Below, one piece after another: positions 1-12,290 of a stretch of 64,000 nt of DNA. Every line of letters starts with the position of its first letter. Position 1 is the stretch's first letter. The position numbers and the translations under genes were made by a program. Under the pieces are notes generated by a model that had not been told where the DNA came from, searched no databases, and saw only the letters and a list, made by a program, of their open reading frames with translations. The stretch is from Diogma glabrata (lineage: Eukaryota; Arthropoda; Insecta; Diptera; Cylindrotomidae): contig OY856187.1 of assembly GCA_963693315.1 (NCBI GenBank), positions 427,785,638 through 427,849,637 of the forward strand. Reading direction: 5' to 3'.

Positions 1-862
1 AGTGAAATATTTTACGGGGTTTGGGAGCTGTAGTTTTAAGTAAATCAGTTTTGATAACTGATGAGATTAAATAATGATCAGAATTTCCAATACTACCTTT
101 CGCAACATCGACACTCGTAATATCTGGCATTGTGGTAAGATAGAGATCTAGTAGAAAACTATTATCACCGCCATTACGGGGAGTGAAAGTCGGGCTTTTT
201 ACAATTTGGAATAGGCCCTGAGACGCGGCAAAAATTTCTGCCAGTTTTCCACTATTGTCAACATCGTCGGTCGATTTGGAGAATTCCAACCATGATTTGT
301 TGTGGACGTTGAAGTCACCGGTAACGATAACTTCACAATTAGGGGACTTTGCTCTAATCTCGTCCATAATTTTTGTCAGTATATTAAAAAAGTTTGGGTT
401 ACGTTTGTTGGGGGACCGGTATAAAGCTATTGTAAAAAAAGTCATTTCTGGAAGACAAATCTTTAAAACCATTGTATTGAAGCCGTCACCGTGTAGTTCA
501 AAATTTGGAAAGCGCGTGTACGCAACACTCTCATGAATGAATGCGCATACGCCCTGATGGAGTTTGAAAGCTGATTCGAGCCTATATTTGGAATTAAGCG
601 ATTCTATAAAGAGAAAATTTTCAGAAACTTGTGTTTCTGTAAGGAATAGAATGTTCGGTTTGTCGTGCTCAAGATGATGTTGCACGTGGTCATGGTTAGC
701 GTTCAATCCGCAGATGTTTTGAACATGGATTTTAAAATTTTTTATTGATTCATATATGTTTTGTCCCTGCAAATTCCGTGGACATGCCGCTTTATGGGCG
801 GGTGGATTGCGCAAATTTGCTTTACCACTTGCAGACTTATTTTTTTTCGGTTGTACTGCCAT
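1..862 (-). pseudogene. Endonuclease domain of a Jockey/CR1-like non-LTR retrotransposon ORF2, cut by window edge
   Basis: The minus-strand frame is open from an ATG at 862 to the left edge, about 287 codons without a stop. It reads as an apurinic/apyrimidinic-type endonuclease. Near the start is QNICGLNANHDH, then KPNILFLTETQVS (the catalytic Glu), ALYRSPNK, TGDFNVHNKSW (catalytic Asp/Asn), LLDLYLTTMPD and IGNSDHYLIS (the SDH metal-binding motif). In this family the domain nicks target DNA to prime reverse transcription; the reverse transcriptase would lie off the left edge. The order and wording of motifs match the element at 42,800-45,664, so both belong to one family. No frameshift is seen in the visible part, so this copy may be intact, but that cannot be judged without the rest. 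Confidence 0.85.
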
Positions 863-1090
863 ATATATATCAAAATGTTTATTTTATTTTTTTGTGTTTT
901 ATTTTAAAATGCATAACTAAGTAAAAAATCCTATCATACTACAAAATATGACATATGCCAATATTTCATGATAAGATGAAGAAATAATAACAAAATAATA
1001 AGTGAAAAACAAATTGTGAGAAATTTGCAGAAAACAAAACAAAACTAAATGCCAATAATCCAGCTGATGCAGCGCACCCCAGACGCACCG
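863..1090. other. AT-rich spacer, probable 5' UTR or flank of the endonuclease ORF
   Basis: No coding signal is seen. The stretch directly precedes the minus-strand ORF ending at the left edge and could be its untranslated leader; nothing in the sequence fixes the 5' end of that element. Confidence 0.3.
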
Positions 1091-1094
1091 CCCA

Positions 1095-1385
1095 CCACTT
1101 CAATCGAGGCACAAAGCCCACACATAACTACGTGTTGGTTCGATTCCTCGGAAGAGCTAATGAGCGGTACCGCTACGGAACGCTGCCCAGCTAAGACTGG
1201 AAGTGCTGCCGTTGACTAATTAAAGTTCGTCCGCCAGCACCCTAAGATATCATCTTGGCTAATGACATCTCCTGCCATTGCCAGTGGTATGTGATATCTC
1301 ACGCTAACTCATATGTCAATGGCAGGGACTGGAGTACGCAGGGTAGTCAGACCCGTAGATCAACATTGATCATAATCGATCAAAA
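1095..1385 (-). repeat. Dispersed repeat, copy A (reverse orientation)
   Basis: Read on the minus strand this contains GTTGATCTACGGGTCTGAC, ACTCCAGTCCCTGCCATTGA, GATGATATCTTAGG and TAGTCAACGGCAGCAC. The same blocks, in the same order, occur at 17,705-17,985 and partly at 46,605-46,905 and 48,290-48,510. It has no coding potential that I can see. It abuts the truncated 5' end of the BEL element near 1,404, so it probably marks the junction. Confidence 0.65.
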
Positions 1386-1403
1386 TCGATCCCTCCTGCA
1401 TAG

Positions 1404-3278
1404 AATCCCTCCTGCATCGATTTTCCTCGTTTTTATGGAGAATACAGCAAGTGGTCATCATTTTACGATCACTTTAAAAGATTCATTTATGAAAATCCTA
1501 AATTGACTACAACTTATAAGATGTCTTTACTGAAATCCTACATAGGTGGTGATGCAGCGAAAATTATAAGTCATTTGGAAAGAACTGAGAAAAACTACAA
1601 CACAGCTTGGGAAATTCTGGTAGCGAGATATAACAACAAAAGGTTACTGATAACAAAATACGTAAACACAATTTTATCTCTACCAGTTATTAACACAGAA
1701 TCGGCGGCAGCTATCAGAAATCTGCATGATACATTAAGAGAATGTTTACACGCAATAAACAACTTTGGAACAGATACTAGTTCTTGGAATGCAATTATCA
1801 TTCCAATAATCACAAAAAAAATGGATTCCGAAACTCTTAGATTATATGAAACAACACTCGCTAATCCTAGAGAAATTCAAACATTGGACGAATTTCTGAA
1901 ATTTCTAGAGGGACGATTTCAATCACTTGAAGCTATCTCCAACTCTAGAGTAGCATCAAAAAGTATCATCCAAAGCAGCAACAACCGCAACATTGGCTAT
2001 TCAAACGCTTCAAATAATAATAGCAATTCATCGACTAACAGTAAAGTAAAAAGGTTTCATGCCGTAAATTCAAACGTCAACAATTGCCAACAATGCAGTG
2101 GAAGTCACCATATTGGGCAATGTCCAGCTTTTAATAAACTATCAACAATTGAAAGAACACAGCTGGTGAATTTATTGAAATTATGCAGAAAATGTCTTAC
2201 CGTGCACCAGAACAACGGCTACTGTAAATCTGCAATAAAATGTACGAAATGCATGGGAAATCATCACATACTTCTACATACAGATAAATCAAAAAATGAA
2301 ATAAAGTCATCCAATTACCAAGCCGTTAGTGCATCTAACTTAAAAACGTTTATGTCACTTCGTCAGAATGAACAACAGTCCGGCACACTACTTGGAACGG
2401 CACTTGTTCAAGTTTGTAATCAAAATAATATTCAACCCAAATATCTTCGAGTATTAATAGATCCTGGGTCTCAAGCAACGTTTATAACAACAAAGGCGGC
2501 AAATGAATTGAAGATACAAGGACACCAAACGTTTGTTGAAGTAACTGGAGTTGCGGGAGCTAATGCTGGAATTGTACGAAAATCTGTGAATCTAGAACTA
2601 CAACCTAGATTCCCATCTGCATTTAAGATGAAAATTAACGCTTTGGTTCTTGATGTTCTCACTACCATCCTTCCAGAACAACATATAGATGATAGAGAGT
2701 GGAATCATTTAAGCAATCTTATGTGGGCTGACCCAACTTATTACAAACCAGGTCCTATCGATGTGCTGTTAGGGGCAAATCATTACTCGGAAATCATACT
2801 AGATGGCATAATTAAAGGTAATACATCAGAACCGATGGCTCAACAAACAGAATCTGGTTGGATAGTATCAGGAAGGTATGGCAGCTCTAACCAAGGCCAA
2901 ATCAAATCAATGGTTACTTCTATAGAAATAGACAACCAATTAAAGAAATCCTGGGAGATCGAAGAAGTGGTACCCAAACGAACTCTTACAACAGAAGAAC
3001 AAAAATGTGAAGAACATTATAAATCAACACATAATTTAGGACTGGATGGTCGATACATCGTTCGTATTCCGTTTAAAGAAGATTACAAACCTTTGGGAGC
3101 ATCTATCAACAGAGCCTTTGCACGACTTCTACAGCTAGAGAAACGATTCGAATTGTGTTCAGAATTTAAAAGATCTTACAAGGATTGCATGCAAGAATAC
3201 ATTCAGCTAGGACACATGCAACCAGTTACATCCAACAACAACGGATCGTATTATATTCATCATCATGCTGTTATTTAA
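1404..3278 (+). pseudogene. gag-pro: BEL/Pao retrotransposon Gag and aspartic protease, 5'-truncated
   Basis: The open frame begins after a TAG at 1401; the first recognisable words are IDFPRFYGEY and SKWSSFYDHF, the start of the BEL/Pao Gag core (DUF1759 type). The reading continues through an alternative start at 1503. It carries the Gag core (1,420-1,940), Cys/His knuckles around 2,085-2,275 (CQQCSGSHHIGQC, CRKCLTVHQNNGYC, CTKCMGNHH) and a retropepsin-like site LIDPGSQATF near 2,455. Gag packages element RNA, and the protease matures the polyprotein. The 5' LTR and the Gag N terminus are missing. An in-frame TAA at 3276-3278 cuts the protein just before the reverse transcriptase; the frame continues directly after it, so this was one gag-pol frame. 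Confidence 0.88.
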
Positions 3279-5777
3279 GAAAACAGCTCAACAACAAAAC
3301 TAAGAGTTGTTTTTGATGCCTCTGCTAAAACTACCAACGGTGTCAGCCATAATGACAACCAAATGACTGGGCCTACAATCCAACAAGATTTATTATCTAT
3401 ACTATTGAGATGGCGTAAACATAAATACGTGTATGGTGCCGATATTGAAAAAATGTATCGACAAATTAAAATTCATGAAGATGATCAGCATTTCCAGAGA
3501 TTATTGTGGCGCACTTCACCTACAGAAAAGGTTCAAGAATACCAACTTACGACAGTTACGTTTGGAACAACCTCTGCACCATACTTAGCCATCCGAACAC
3601 TTCAACAGATTGCATACGATAATGAATTTAGATATCCGTTAGCTTCGGAAATCATTCTCAATGATTTTTATGTCGATGATCTACTCTCTGGTAACGAAAC
3701 AATCGAAGAAGCACTTATAACTCAACAGCAGCTTCTTGATTCTTTAAGCAGTGGCGGATTTAACCTGAGGAAATGGTTTGGAAATCACCCTAGTATTTTA
3801 TCAAACATACCAATTGAGTTTCAAGAAACAAAATCATATCAGATAAAACTCGATGATACAATAAAAACGCTTGGAATAAGTTGGAACCCAACAACAGATA
3901 CTTTTAAATTCAAGGTAACGATTCCGGATACAGAAATTATTACAACTAAACGAAAATTTCTTTCGGAAGCATCAAAACTGTTTGATCCTCTTGGATGGCT
4001 TTCTCCTACAATCATTCAAGCCGAAATACTCCTCCAACAACTATGGTTGACTGGTGTTAGTTGGGATCAACCACTGCCAGATAATGTAAATTCTAAATGG
4101 ATTCTTTACAAACAGACATTACCTGCGCTAGAAAAACTGAAAATTCCGAGATGGGTCAATAACTTAAAATGTAATACACCTGAGTTACATGGTTTCTGTG
4201 ATGCGTCAGAACTTGCATACGCAGCAGCAGTATATTTTTCAACCAAAGATGAGAAGGGATTAAAAACAGTCACCTTACTAACAGCTAAGACTAAGGTGGC
4301 GCCAATAAAAACAAAAATCACTCTTCCGAAATTAGAACTATGTGGAGCGTTGCTATTAGCCAAATTGTTACGAAATGTAGAACAAGCAATGCAAATTTCA
4401 AATATAAAAACATATGCATGGAGTGATTCCACGATTGCATTAGCCTGGATAAGAGGTAGTCCAATGAGATGGAAAACTTTCGTTGCCAATCGAGTAACTG
4501 AAATACAACAACTTACTGATGCTTCACAATGGAACCACGTTAAAACAGAAGACAACCCAGCAGATTGTGCTACAAGAGGAATTGATCCAGATAAATTAAG
4601 TGAACATCATTTATGGTGGAACGGACCAAATTGGTTAAAGGAAAATCAAGAAAAATGGCCAAAATTAACAACTGAATTAAAAATTGAAGATATTCCAGAT
4701 ACAAAAAGAACTGTGCTAACTACGATGATGACAACTGATCCATATAGTCTTCTTTGTACAAGATACTCTAAATTAATAAAACTACAACGAGTTATAGCAT
4801 ACTGTCAGCGATTTGTAAACCGACTTAGAAAAAAACAGTATCCGACGTCTCTAACCCTAACAACGATAGAGATGGAGGAAGCTTTGCAGCGGATCGTAAT
4901 AACAATCCAATCTAAAAACTTTTATGAAGAAATATCACAACTAAAAACTAAAACGCATATCTCAAGTAAGAGTAAAATTCTTTCTTTGAGTCCGTTTCTA
5001 GACCAACAAGGAATACTACGGGTAGGAGGTAGATTACAAAATTCAACACTTTCATTTAACGAAAAACATTCGATTATTTTACCCAAAAAACATCCAGTAA
5101 CCGAGCTAATAATAACGAATGCTCATTTAACAACTTTGCATGGAGGAGCGCAGCTAACGTTATCTTACATCCGAAAGCGTTTTTGGATTATTAATGCAAA
5201 AAGCTGTGTTCGGAAATCAATTCATAAATGCGTAAAATGCCACAGATTCAAAGCTAAGGCTAATCAGCAAATAATGGGTAATCTACCATCATCAAGAATT
5301 GTTCCTTCTCGACCATTTTTAAAAACAGGAGTAGATTATGCGGGGCCTCTTAACATTCGAACAACAAAAGGAAGAGGACATAAATCATACAAAGGCTACA
5401 TAGCACTTTTTGTGTGTATGGCTACAAAAGCAGTCCATATTGAAGTCGTAAGTGATCTTACATCACAAGGATTCATTGCAGCATACAAGAGATTTACATC
5501 ACGGCGTGGACTATGCACTGATATTTACAGTGACAATGGCACAAATTTCGTTGGCGCCAGTGCTGAGCTCAACAAAAGAAAATAATTAACTATGCAACAA
5601 CTTAATCCTGAATTTGAAGAGCTTCTTTCCAAAGACAACACTACTTGGCATTTTATACCACCTCGTGCCGCACATTTTGGTGCCACTTATACAAGTGTTG
5701 ACAAACACACATTCCATAATGGCAAAAACTTCTATCTTAACAACAGAACAATTGCAGAAAGAACTATCATATATTAA
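3279..5777 (+). pseudogene. pol: BEL/Pao Pol: reverse transcriptase, RNase H and partial integrase
   Basis: This is the same frame as the gag-protease piece after the nonsense codon. It starts with the Pao RT signature LRVVFDASAK (3,303). It then has YGADIEKMYRQIK, the catalytic YVDD in NDFYVDDLLSG (about 3,667), RNase H beginning LHGFCDASELAYAAAVYF (about 4,189), an HHCC zinc region (HLTTLHGGAQ, CVKCH, about 5,125-5,245) and the integrase residues D in GVDYAGPL and D in YSDNGTNF. A second in-frame TAA lies at 5583-5585. After PPRAAHFGATYTSV the normal integrase 3' half, including the catalytic Glu, is absent; the sequence runs into env instead. The element cannot make a complete integrase. 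Confidence 0.88.
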
Positions 5778-6705
5778 TGAAAATATACCAAAGGGACAAC
5801 AAATACCATGGCCAAACGGAAAACACAACATCCTTCACATGTATCGTGTGTTAACAGTCACAGCAAGAACAATTGAAAATCTGCTAATTGTCAATTTCAA
5901 GCTTCCATTAGCAGACAACATGCTCCATAATATGTACAAACTCACCGCTTTTCCAATGAATACATTTAATGAATCTAAAGCAATTGTACCAAAAGGGGAG
6001 ATTCTCATCACAGGCTTACACATGGACCAATACTATTTTATGTCAACCACGGATTTGGATAAGTACTTTGCAGCAAGCTCAGAAGAGTTTTTATGTAAGC
6101 AAACACATCCAATTCATACAACTGATCCTACAAAATCGTGTGAACTATCAATACTCTACTGGAACAAAATCAACAAATACTGTAACGTTCAAAAAGCAAA
6201 ACCTGTTGATAGTTGGAACCAATTAAAGAACAACACTTTGTTGTTCGCATTAAGCAATGAAACCAAGCTTCGGATCATATGCAAAGAAGAACAATTTATG
6301 ATCCATCTAAACGGAAGCGGAAAACTTATACTGAAACCAAGGTGCGTGGCAAAGAGTGAAAAAATATTGTTACAATCCCAGGGATCATACAACAGTACCA
6401 TCTACTCAGTAATTTTGAATCAAATGGATTTTGATGATGAATTCGGGTTTAACAACTTCAGTCAACTTTTGAATTACTCCATCAATAACAGTATTCTTCA
6501 AGAAGTGAGAATAGCAGAAAATTCTATTAATACAGTAAAATATCAAGAAACCTTACCTTTCTTGCAAAGGCCATCAGTTCATGATGTTCATCATTATTTT
6601 ATTTTGTATGGACTAATTGTGTCCATTGCAATTATTATAGTTATCAAATATCGATGCAGTAAAGAGGTTAATAGAATTCCTGCAGCCCAGCAACTAGAAG
6701 TATAA
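5719..6705 (+). pseudogene. env: Env-like glycoprotein remnant (baculovirus F/errantivirus Env type)
   Basis: A long frame ends at 6705. It overlaps the broken integrase, and env-like sequence starts near 5,740. It shows the Cys-spaced pattern of insect retroelement fusion proteins: SCELSILYWNKINKYC, then a Trp, IICKEEQ, and HLNGSGKLILKPRC. A hydrophobic span YFILYGLIVSIAIIIVIKY near the C terminus (6,595-6,650) is followed by a basic short tail, as expected for a membrane anchor. N-X-S/T sites are present. The signal peptide and upstream fusion-peptide region are missing because of the deletion that fused integrase to env. Roo-like BEL elements are known to carry such env genes. The assignment rests on pattern, not on a search. 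Confidence 0.6.
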
Positions 6706-6730
6706 CAGTATACAGCTGGGCCCCGGAGTA

Positions 6731-7120
6731 TGTTGATACCTCAACAGATAAAAATATATCAACCAACCCAGCGGAAATCAATAATGCATAATAATGCATA
6801 ATAATGCAAAATTGCATTATTATATTTAATTAATTTTCTTTATAATAACTTGATATAATTGTTAACGCAGCAAAAATTGCTTATTTAAAGAAAATGAATT
6901 ACCATAAATAAATAAGAATTATTTTAACATTAAAACTTTAACGTTATTTTTCTTCATCATACAAATCTTCCAGTAAAGCTAACTGTCCAGCACCCACCAG
7001 TGAAAAGCGGGTTAGTTATTACTGAAGGTTTGTACAACCTAGAATTACCGGGTTGTGCATATATAAGTTTAAATTAATAATCTTACACTCGTTGAAGGAT
7101 ATAGATAGATAGATACAACA
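6731..7120 (+). repeat. Putative 3' LTR of the BEL/Pao element
   Basis: Just after env is GGGCCCCGGAGTA, a purine-leaning tract of the kind that primes plus-strand synthesis in BEL elements, followed by TGTTGATACC at 6731. A plausible end is GATACAACA at 7120, giving TG...CA termini. The 5' partner LTR is missing from the window, so the boundaries cannot be confirmed. Confidence 0.4.
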
Positions 7121-8086
7121 TATTTATTTATATTTGCTGTATTTATATTTGATATCATCAAATCTAGTATCACAGTCACATATTTAAATGACGCGGGGGG
7201 AGAGTACAGTTAGCGTGGTTTACTCTAAAAACGCTATGATATCTCCTTTCTATTATTAAAAATGAGATTGATCTTTTTACGGATCATTCAGCAAATCTCT
7301 TGTCGATACCAGTCAGCTTTATTAACAATTAAAATGAAAAAAACAGTTTTTGGAAAAAATGTTTTTTTCCTCGCTAACCGCACTTTAGCTTGACGCGGTC
7401 TAAATGGATTGGGATAGAACCAGATATGCTAGATTTCTCGTAGAATCACAATATATCAAAAACTAGGGAACTATAGGTAGAATTTTTATCAAACTCCTAG
7501 AATGTTATAATGAATATAATGAAGTCTCGAAGTTGTCTTTTAAAAACAATATTAAAAAGCACTGTAGTTATATCATTAATTACACAGGTCAACAAAAACA
7601 TTTTTTTTGGGTTTCTGTTCTCATGCTTAAATTCTGATTCTAGACATTGAAAAACACTTAAATATTACTTCGGTCTGAAAGACCTAAGTATTACATTCAT
7701 GAGCTCAAAGTGAAATTCTTACCCCCACTTTTTTTGACATTTCTCGACGTTTTAGGACCTCCTGATTCTAAAAAAGCAAAAAAAAAAAAATGTATGTCTG
7801 TCTGTCGGCCGGCCGTCATTACCTACGCTGCAGGGAAAACCACTGGAGGGATTTCAAAAATTTTTTTTTCTAAAAATAGGTATACTCAAGGGACAGGTCC
7901 GAAAGGACGCTGTGTTCGATAACTGTACCGGAAGTGTGTCAAAAAAATCATTATGTGTGTCAAAACAAGGAAATTTGCATATTTTTGGCTTAAAAAACGT
8001 TCATTTTAAGTGATTACGAGTAGGAACATTGAATTTGGAGAAATCTTGATGGTCGGGATTGGTATGTGAGACCAAAAACTAGATTA
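7121..8086. other. Non-coding AT-rich DNA with low-complexity repeat
   Basis: No gene is seen. The part at 7,730-7,920 (poly-A run, then TGTATGTCTGTCTGTCGGCC and a poly-T run) looks like a dispersed repeat fragment. A 70-codon frame across it has no domain and is probably chance. Confidence 0.5.
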
Positions 8087-8088
8087 TT

Positions 8089-8765
8089 GCATTATAAGTT
8101 TGTCAAAAAAAAGTTGTCAAGTGTGTCAAAAGAAAGATTTTTATTTATTTTTTTACCTAATTTTTTGGAAAAAAATATAAAATTAATTGTTTGTTTGAAA
8201 TGAAGTTTTATTATTATTATTGAGAATTATGGCATTATAAGTTTGTCAAAAAAAGTGTTGTCAAGTGTGTCAAAAGAAGGATTTTTATTTTTTTTTTTCC
8301 AATTTTTTGGAAATAAAATTGTTTGTTTAAAATGAAATTTTATTACTATTATTGAGAATTATGGCATTATAAGTTTGTCAACAAAATGTTGTCAAGTGTG
8401 TCAAAAGATTTTTATTTAGTTTTTTACCCAATTTTTTGGAAAAAAAATAAATTGTTTGTTTGAAATGAAATTTTATTATTATTATTGAGAATTATGGCAT
8501 TATAAGTTTGTCAAAAAATGTTGTCAAGTGTGTCAAAAGAAAGGTTTTTATTTATTTTTTACCCAATTTTTTTAGAAAAAAATAAAATTAATAGTTCGTA
8601 TGACATGATATTTTATTATTATTATAGAGAATTATGGCATTATAAGTTTGTCAAAAAATAATGTCAAGTGTGTCAAAAAATGATTTCATTTAATTTTTTA
8701 GCCAATATTTTGGGAAAAAAAATGTAGCTGTTTTTATGACGTAAATGTAATTTAAAATGAAATTG
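8089..8765. repeat. Tandem repeat, five units of about 132-143 bp
   Basis: GCATTATAAGTTTGTCA recurs at 8089, 8232, 8364, 8497 and 8637. Each is followed by TGTCAAGTGTGTCAAAA, an ATTTTTTGG-like block and a TTATTATTATTGAGAATTATG block. Units differ by small indels and substitutions, so the array is not recent. It has no coding content. Confidence 0.85.
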
Positions 8766-9090
8766 GACATGGAAATTTTTGAATTTGTTGTAGTTTTTGA
8801 AATATTTTTGGAATTTTGAAAAAGTTTGTATTTTTGATTTTGTATAATTTTTGCAATATTTTTAGAAGTTCGGCAAAAGTTTTAATTTTTGATTTTGTAA
8901 GAATTTTTGAAATATTTTTAGAATTTTGAAAAATTTTTAATTTTTGATATTATTATAATTTTTGGAATTTTGAAAAAAGTTTTAATTTTTGATTTTGTAA
9001 ATATTTTTGCAATAGTTTTAGAATTTTGGAAAAGTTCGAATTTTTAAGAATTTTTGGCATATCATCAGAATTTAGAAAAAGTTTAAATAT
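8766..9090. repeat. Degenerate AT-rich minisatellite, about 60-70 bp unit
   Basis: Variants of ATTTTTGATTTTGT, AATTTTTGCAATATTTTTAG and AATTTTGAAAAAGTTT alternate through the stretch and run into the assembly gap. The same minisatellite occurs at 14,075-14,355. Confidence 0.75.
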
Positions 9091-9290
9091 NNNNNNNNNN
9101 NNNNNNNNNNNNNNNNNNNNNNNNNNNNNNNNNNNNNNNNNNNNNNNNNNNNNNNNNNNNNNNNNNNNNNNNNNNNNNNNNNNNNNNNNNNNNNNNNNNN
9201 NNNNNNNNNNNNNNNNNNNNNNNNNNNNNNNNNNNNNNNNNNNNNNNNNNNNNNNNNNNNNNNNNNNNNNNNNNNNNNNNNNNNNNNNNN
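9091..9290. other. Assembly gap of 200 N
   Basis: All bases are N. The round length and the minisatellite on its left suggest an estimated-size scaffold gap inside a repeat array. Open frames called through it are artefacts. Confidence 0.95.
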
Positions 9291-9939
9291 TTTTCCTTAT
9301 TTTTGTCGTAGGAGAAACCAAAATTTAACATGTAGCAGTCAGACCTAAAAATCGTGTTGACCAGTGTTATTAACGATTTATAATAAGTTTATAATAAAGT
9401 AGCATTTAAGTTTTAAATTGTACTTGTTGGATAACTAATAAAATATATAAAACAAAGTATCTAATATAAAAGAAAATGAATGACTGTTGGTATAATTGGT
9501 GCTTTCCTATATAGCCCACAAGATGTGAACTGGCATCTCAGTCGACTATGATATCCAAATTTTTATTCTTAGCATAGCACAAATGCCGGTGTTTGCAGAT
9601 TACTATAATGGAGTATTCGCATTTTCTCTGTAGCTACTACGAATCATTCCCTACGGCGGTGACAAAGCGTCGGTATAGACACACTTGACAATGTCTACCT
9701 AAACATAATATAAATGTGAAACTTTATTTTCATATTGTTCGCATAATGTCGACTTAATACTATTTTGTCAAACGTTCAAAGAAAATCATTAAGTTTTAAT
9801 ACAATAATTATAACAAAAACAATTACTACTATGTTCATATGTACTATGTTCCTGAAACTTTAATAGAAACGTTTCCAAGTTTCATACAAACAAACAGAAG
9901 TGTTTTTCTCACGCAGTAGACGTTTTAAATTATGACTAC
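9291..9939. other. Non-coding AT-rich DNA
   Basis: No coding frame, RNA gene or clear repeat is seen between the gap and the hAT target-site duplication. Confidence 0.5.
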
Positions 9940-11099
9940 CATTATAATAGTGTTTCCAATCCGGTTTAAGCCGGATTGAAATTATCCGGATAATGCGTAA
10001 AAATCTTGCTATCCGATATCCGGTTAATTCACAAAAAATATCCGGATAACTAAATCAAAGCAAAAAAAATTGTTTGCGCTATTTACCTTTTTAAAAATTT
10101 TAATCAGCTTCTACTAATTTTTTCATAATAGACGATTTCGTTTTGTTGATCTAAGAATTATCATTCCAGCAATTGTTTTGTATTTGAATTTTTAGAAGTG
10201 TAATTTAGACTGGGTTCCAACTGAATGCTAAATGGTCCCCGCAATACTAAAATAATTTAGCACATTTTCAAGTTGACTAAATCCAATACTTGTATTGTAG
10301 ACTCATGTGAGCTGACAGTTAAACATTAACTTCAAGTTTAATTTTAAAATTTCAAAATTGTTAAAAATTTTAAATTCTATTATAAAATTTAAAGTTTTTG
10401 TATTATTAAATATCAGAACAATATATTATTGAATATTGTGTATAAAATCAGTTTTTGGTCATCTTCCGTTAGAGAAAATTTGTTTATTTTAATTACACTA
10501 GTTTACAAGAAAAATCTCCCGAAATAAACCCAACTTTTCTTATAGATTTGGACCTCCTAAACACGAATATCATATTCATTTTTTTTTGGTTAGCTCTTGT
10601 TTTTTAGATATTCACGAAAAACCAATTTTTTTGGTGATCAAAAATATTGTCTCGGCTTTTGGGTCTCAAATTCTACAAAACAAACAAATTAGATATATTA
10701 ATGAAACATATGCATAGTAAATATGCTAACAAACATTTTGAGCCATATTTTGTAAAAATCCATTAAGGATTCTGGAAGTTACAGTCGAAAAAAGTTGAAA
10801 AAATACGAAAAATTCACGTTTTTTTAAATTTTTCCATTTTCAACGCCATAAATTTTGAACAAATAAAGACACTAATTTTTTTTAACTTCTTGGAACCTAT
10901 AGTAACTTCAATTTTTTTTCTTTTAAGTTAAAAGACACGAATATTGGTGCAGTTTGCACCAAGTTATTCAAGTTTTCCCAAAGAAAGTCAAAACTCAAAA
11001 TATGGAAAAAATAATTTTTTACTTAATTTATTGTGCCATAAATAATAATTTTAAAAATTCAGTCGTTCTCAAACATCAGTAAAGAATTATTTTAAAATA

Positions 11100-11560
11100 G
11101 TAAAGCATAATTTCCTTTTTTGTTTTCGAAGTTGGAAGGGAATTGGATCGATATGAGACATATATAGAAAAATGTAAACAAAAGATAATGAATTGTGAGG
11201 AGAGGCAAAACATCATAACATAAGAACTATTTAAGTTAGTCAAGCACCATAAAGTTAAGTCCCTATTTATGACTATTAATACCTGTAAGGTTTGTTTCTT
11301 TTCTTTTTTCTCTTTAAATTTTTTTCTATCACCGCCCACCTTGTGTTACTCCTCACGTTTATGATCATTTTAAGTTTAATTTAAGAAAGCAATTATTTCT
11401 CCTTTTTAATAGTTTTTCGGTTTTCCCAACTTTTGTTTAATTAGTTTAATGAGGTTTTTTTTTAAGTAGATAATTGTCGTATGATTAGTTGCAAATATAA
11501 TCTCTCTGAGGATAAATTTAATTCCAAACATTCTACAGAAAATATTAATTAAAAAGGAAA
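11100..11560 (+). pseudogene. Diverged Penelope-like element 3' end inside the foldback
   Basis: In the plus frame ending near 11,250 the words ELDRYET, YIEKCKQKIMNCEERQNIIT and ELFKLV correspond to the GIY-YIG tail of the Penelope copy at 26,100-26,215 (ELDAYES, YIEKHKPNIMNCEEKQNVIT, DLFNLI). One stop codon interrupts it. The following 300 bp keeps echoes of the Penelope 3' sequence, such as TCGGTTTTCCCA, TTAATTAG and TCTCTCTGAGGAT. It is a much older copy than those at 19.6-26.5 kb. Confidence 0.7.
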
Positions 11561-11804
11561 ACTTTTACAAATATAAATTTTAAATAGTGTATTGTTTTTA
11601 AAAATCAATAAATCAAAAAATAAATAAATAGCTGCCTTGTAAAGCAACATAAATTGTTAGTAAAGTGTAAAGTCAATCTTATTTAAATGGCGTCGTCAAG
11701 AAGTTTCAAGTATAAAAATAGCCCAAATTCATTTTGTTTTATTTGTGGAAGTTACATAATACATACTGCTGAAAGCATCACCCCATTTATAAGAACTGCC
11801 TATC

Positions 11805-12290
11805 TTCATTACTAACTGATATTTTCCAATTCCTAAAATAAATCCGGGGTGGAAGGAGCTAGATCATGTCAAAAAACTTCACAAAAAAAATCTCGATTTC
11901 GAGAAAAAATCATATATAAATAAAATACAACTTTTGTCAAAAAAAGACATTTCATAATGAACTAACTGATATTTTCCAATCGTAAAATAAGTCCGAGGTG
12001 GGAGGAGCTAGATCATGTCAAAAAACTTCACAAAAAAATCTCAATTTCGAGAAAAATCATATATAAATAAAATACAACTTTGGTCAAAAAAGACATTTCA
12101 TAATCAGTTAACTAATATTTTCCAACTCCTAAAATAGGTCCAAGGTGGGAAGAGCTAGATTATGTCAAAAAACTTCACAAAAAAAATCTCAATTTTGAGA
12201 AAAATCGTATACAAATAAAACACAACTTTTGTCACAAAAAGACATTTCATAATCAACTAACTGATATTTTCCAGGGAGGAGCTAGATTTA
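11805..12290. repeat. Tandem repeat, about 125-bp unit, nearly four copies
   Basis: The words CTAACTGATATTTTCCAA, GGAGCTAGATCATGTC and AAAAAACTTCACAAAAAAA recur in order at about 11,812, 11,960, 12,110 and 12,258 (the last is partial). It forms the centre of the foldback element. A single inverted fragment of the same unit lies at 42,510-42,600. Confidence 0.8.

Noticed and set aside
255..536. 93-codon plus-strand frame
   Set aside because: It is antisense to the clearly conserved endonuclease frame and has no domain of its own.
1137..1147. GGTTCGATTCC, a perfect B-box-like word
   Set aside because: No A box at proper distance, and the surrounding T stem does not pair, so it is not called a tRNA or SINE promoter.
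8953..9331. Frames spanning the N gap
   Set aside because: They exist only because N codons are not stops.
11076..11339. 87-codon minus frame
   Set aside because: It is antisense to the Penelope relic read on the plus strand.
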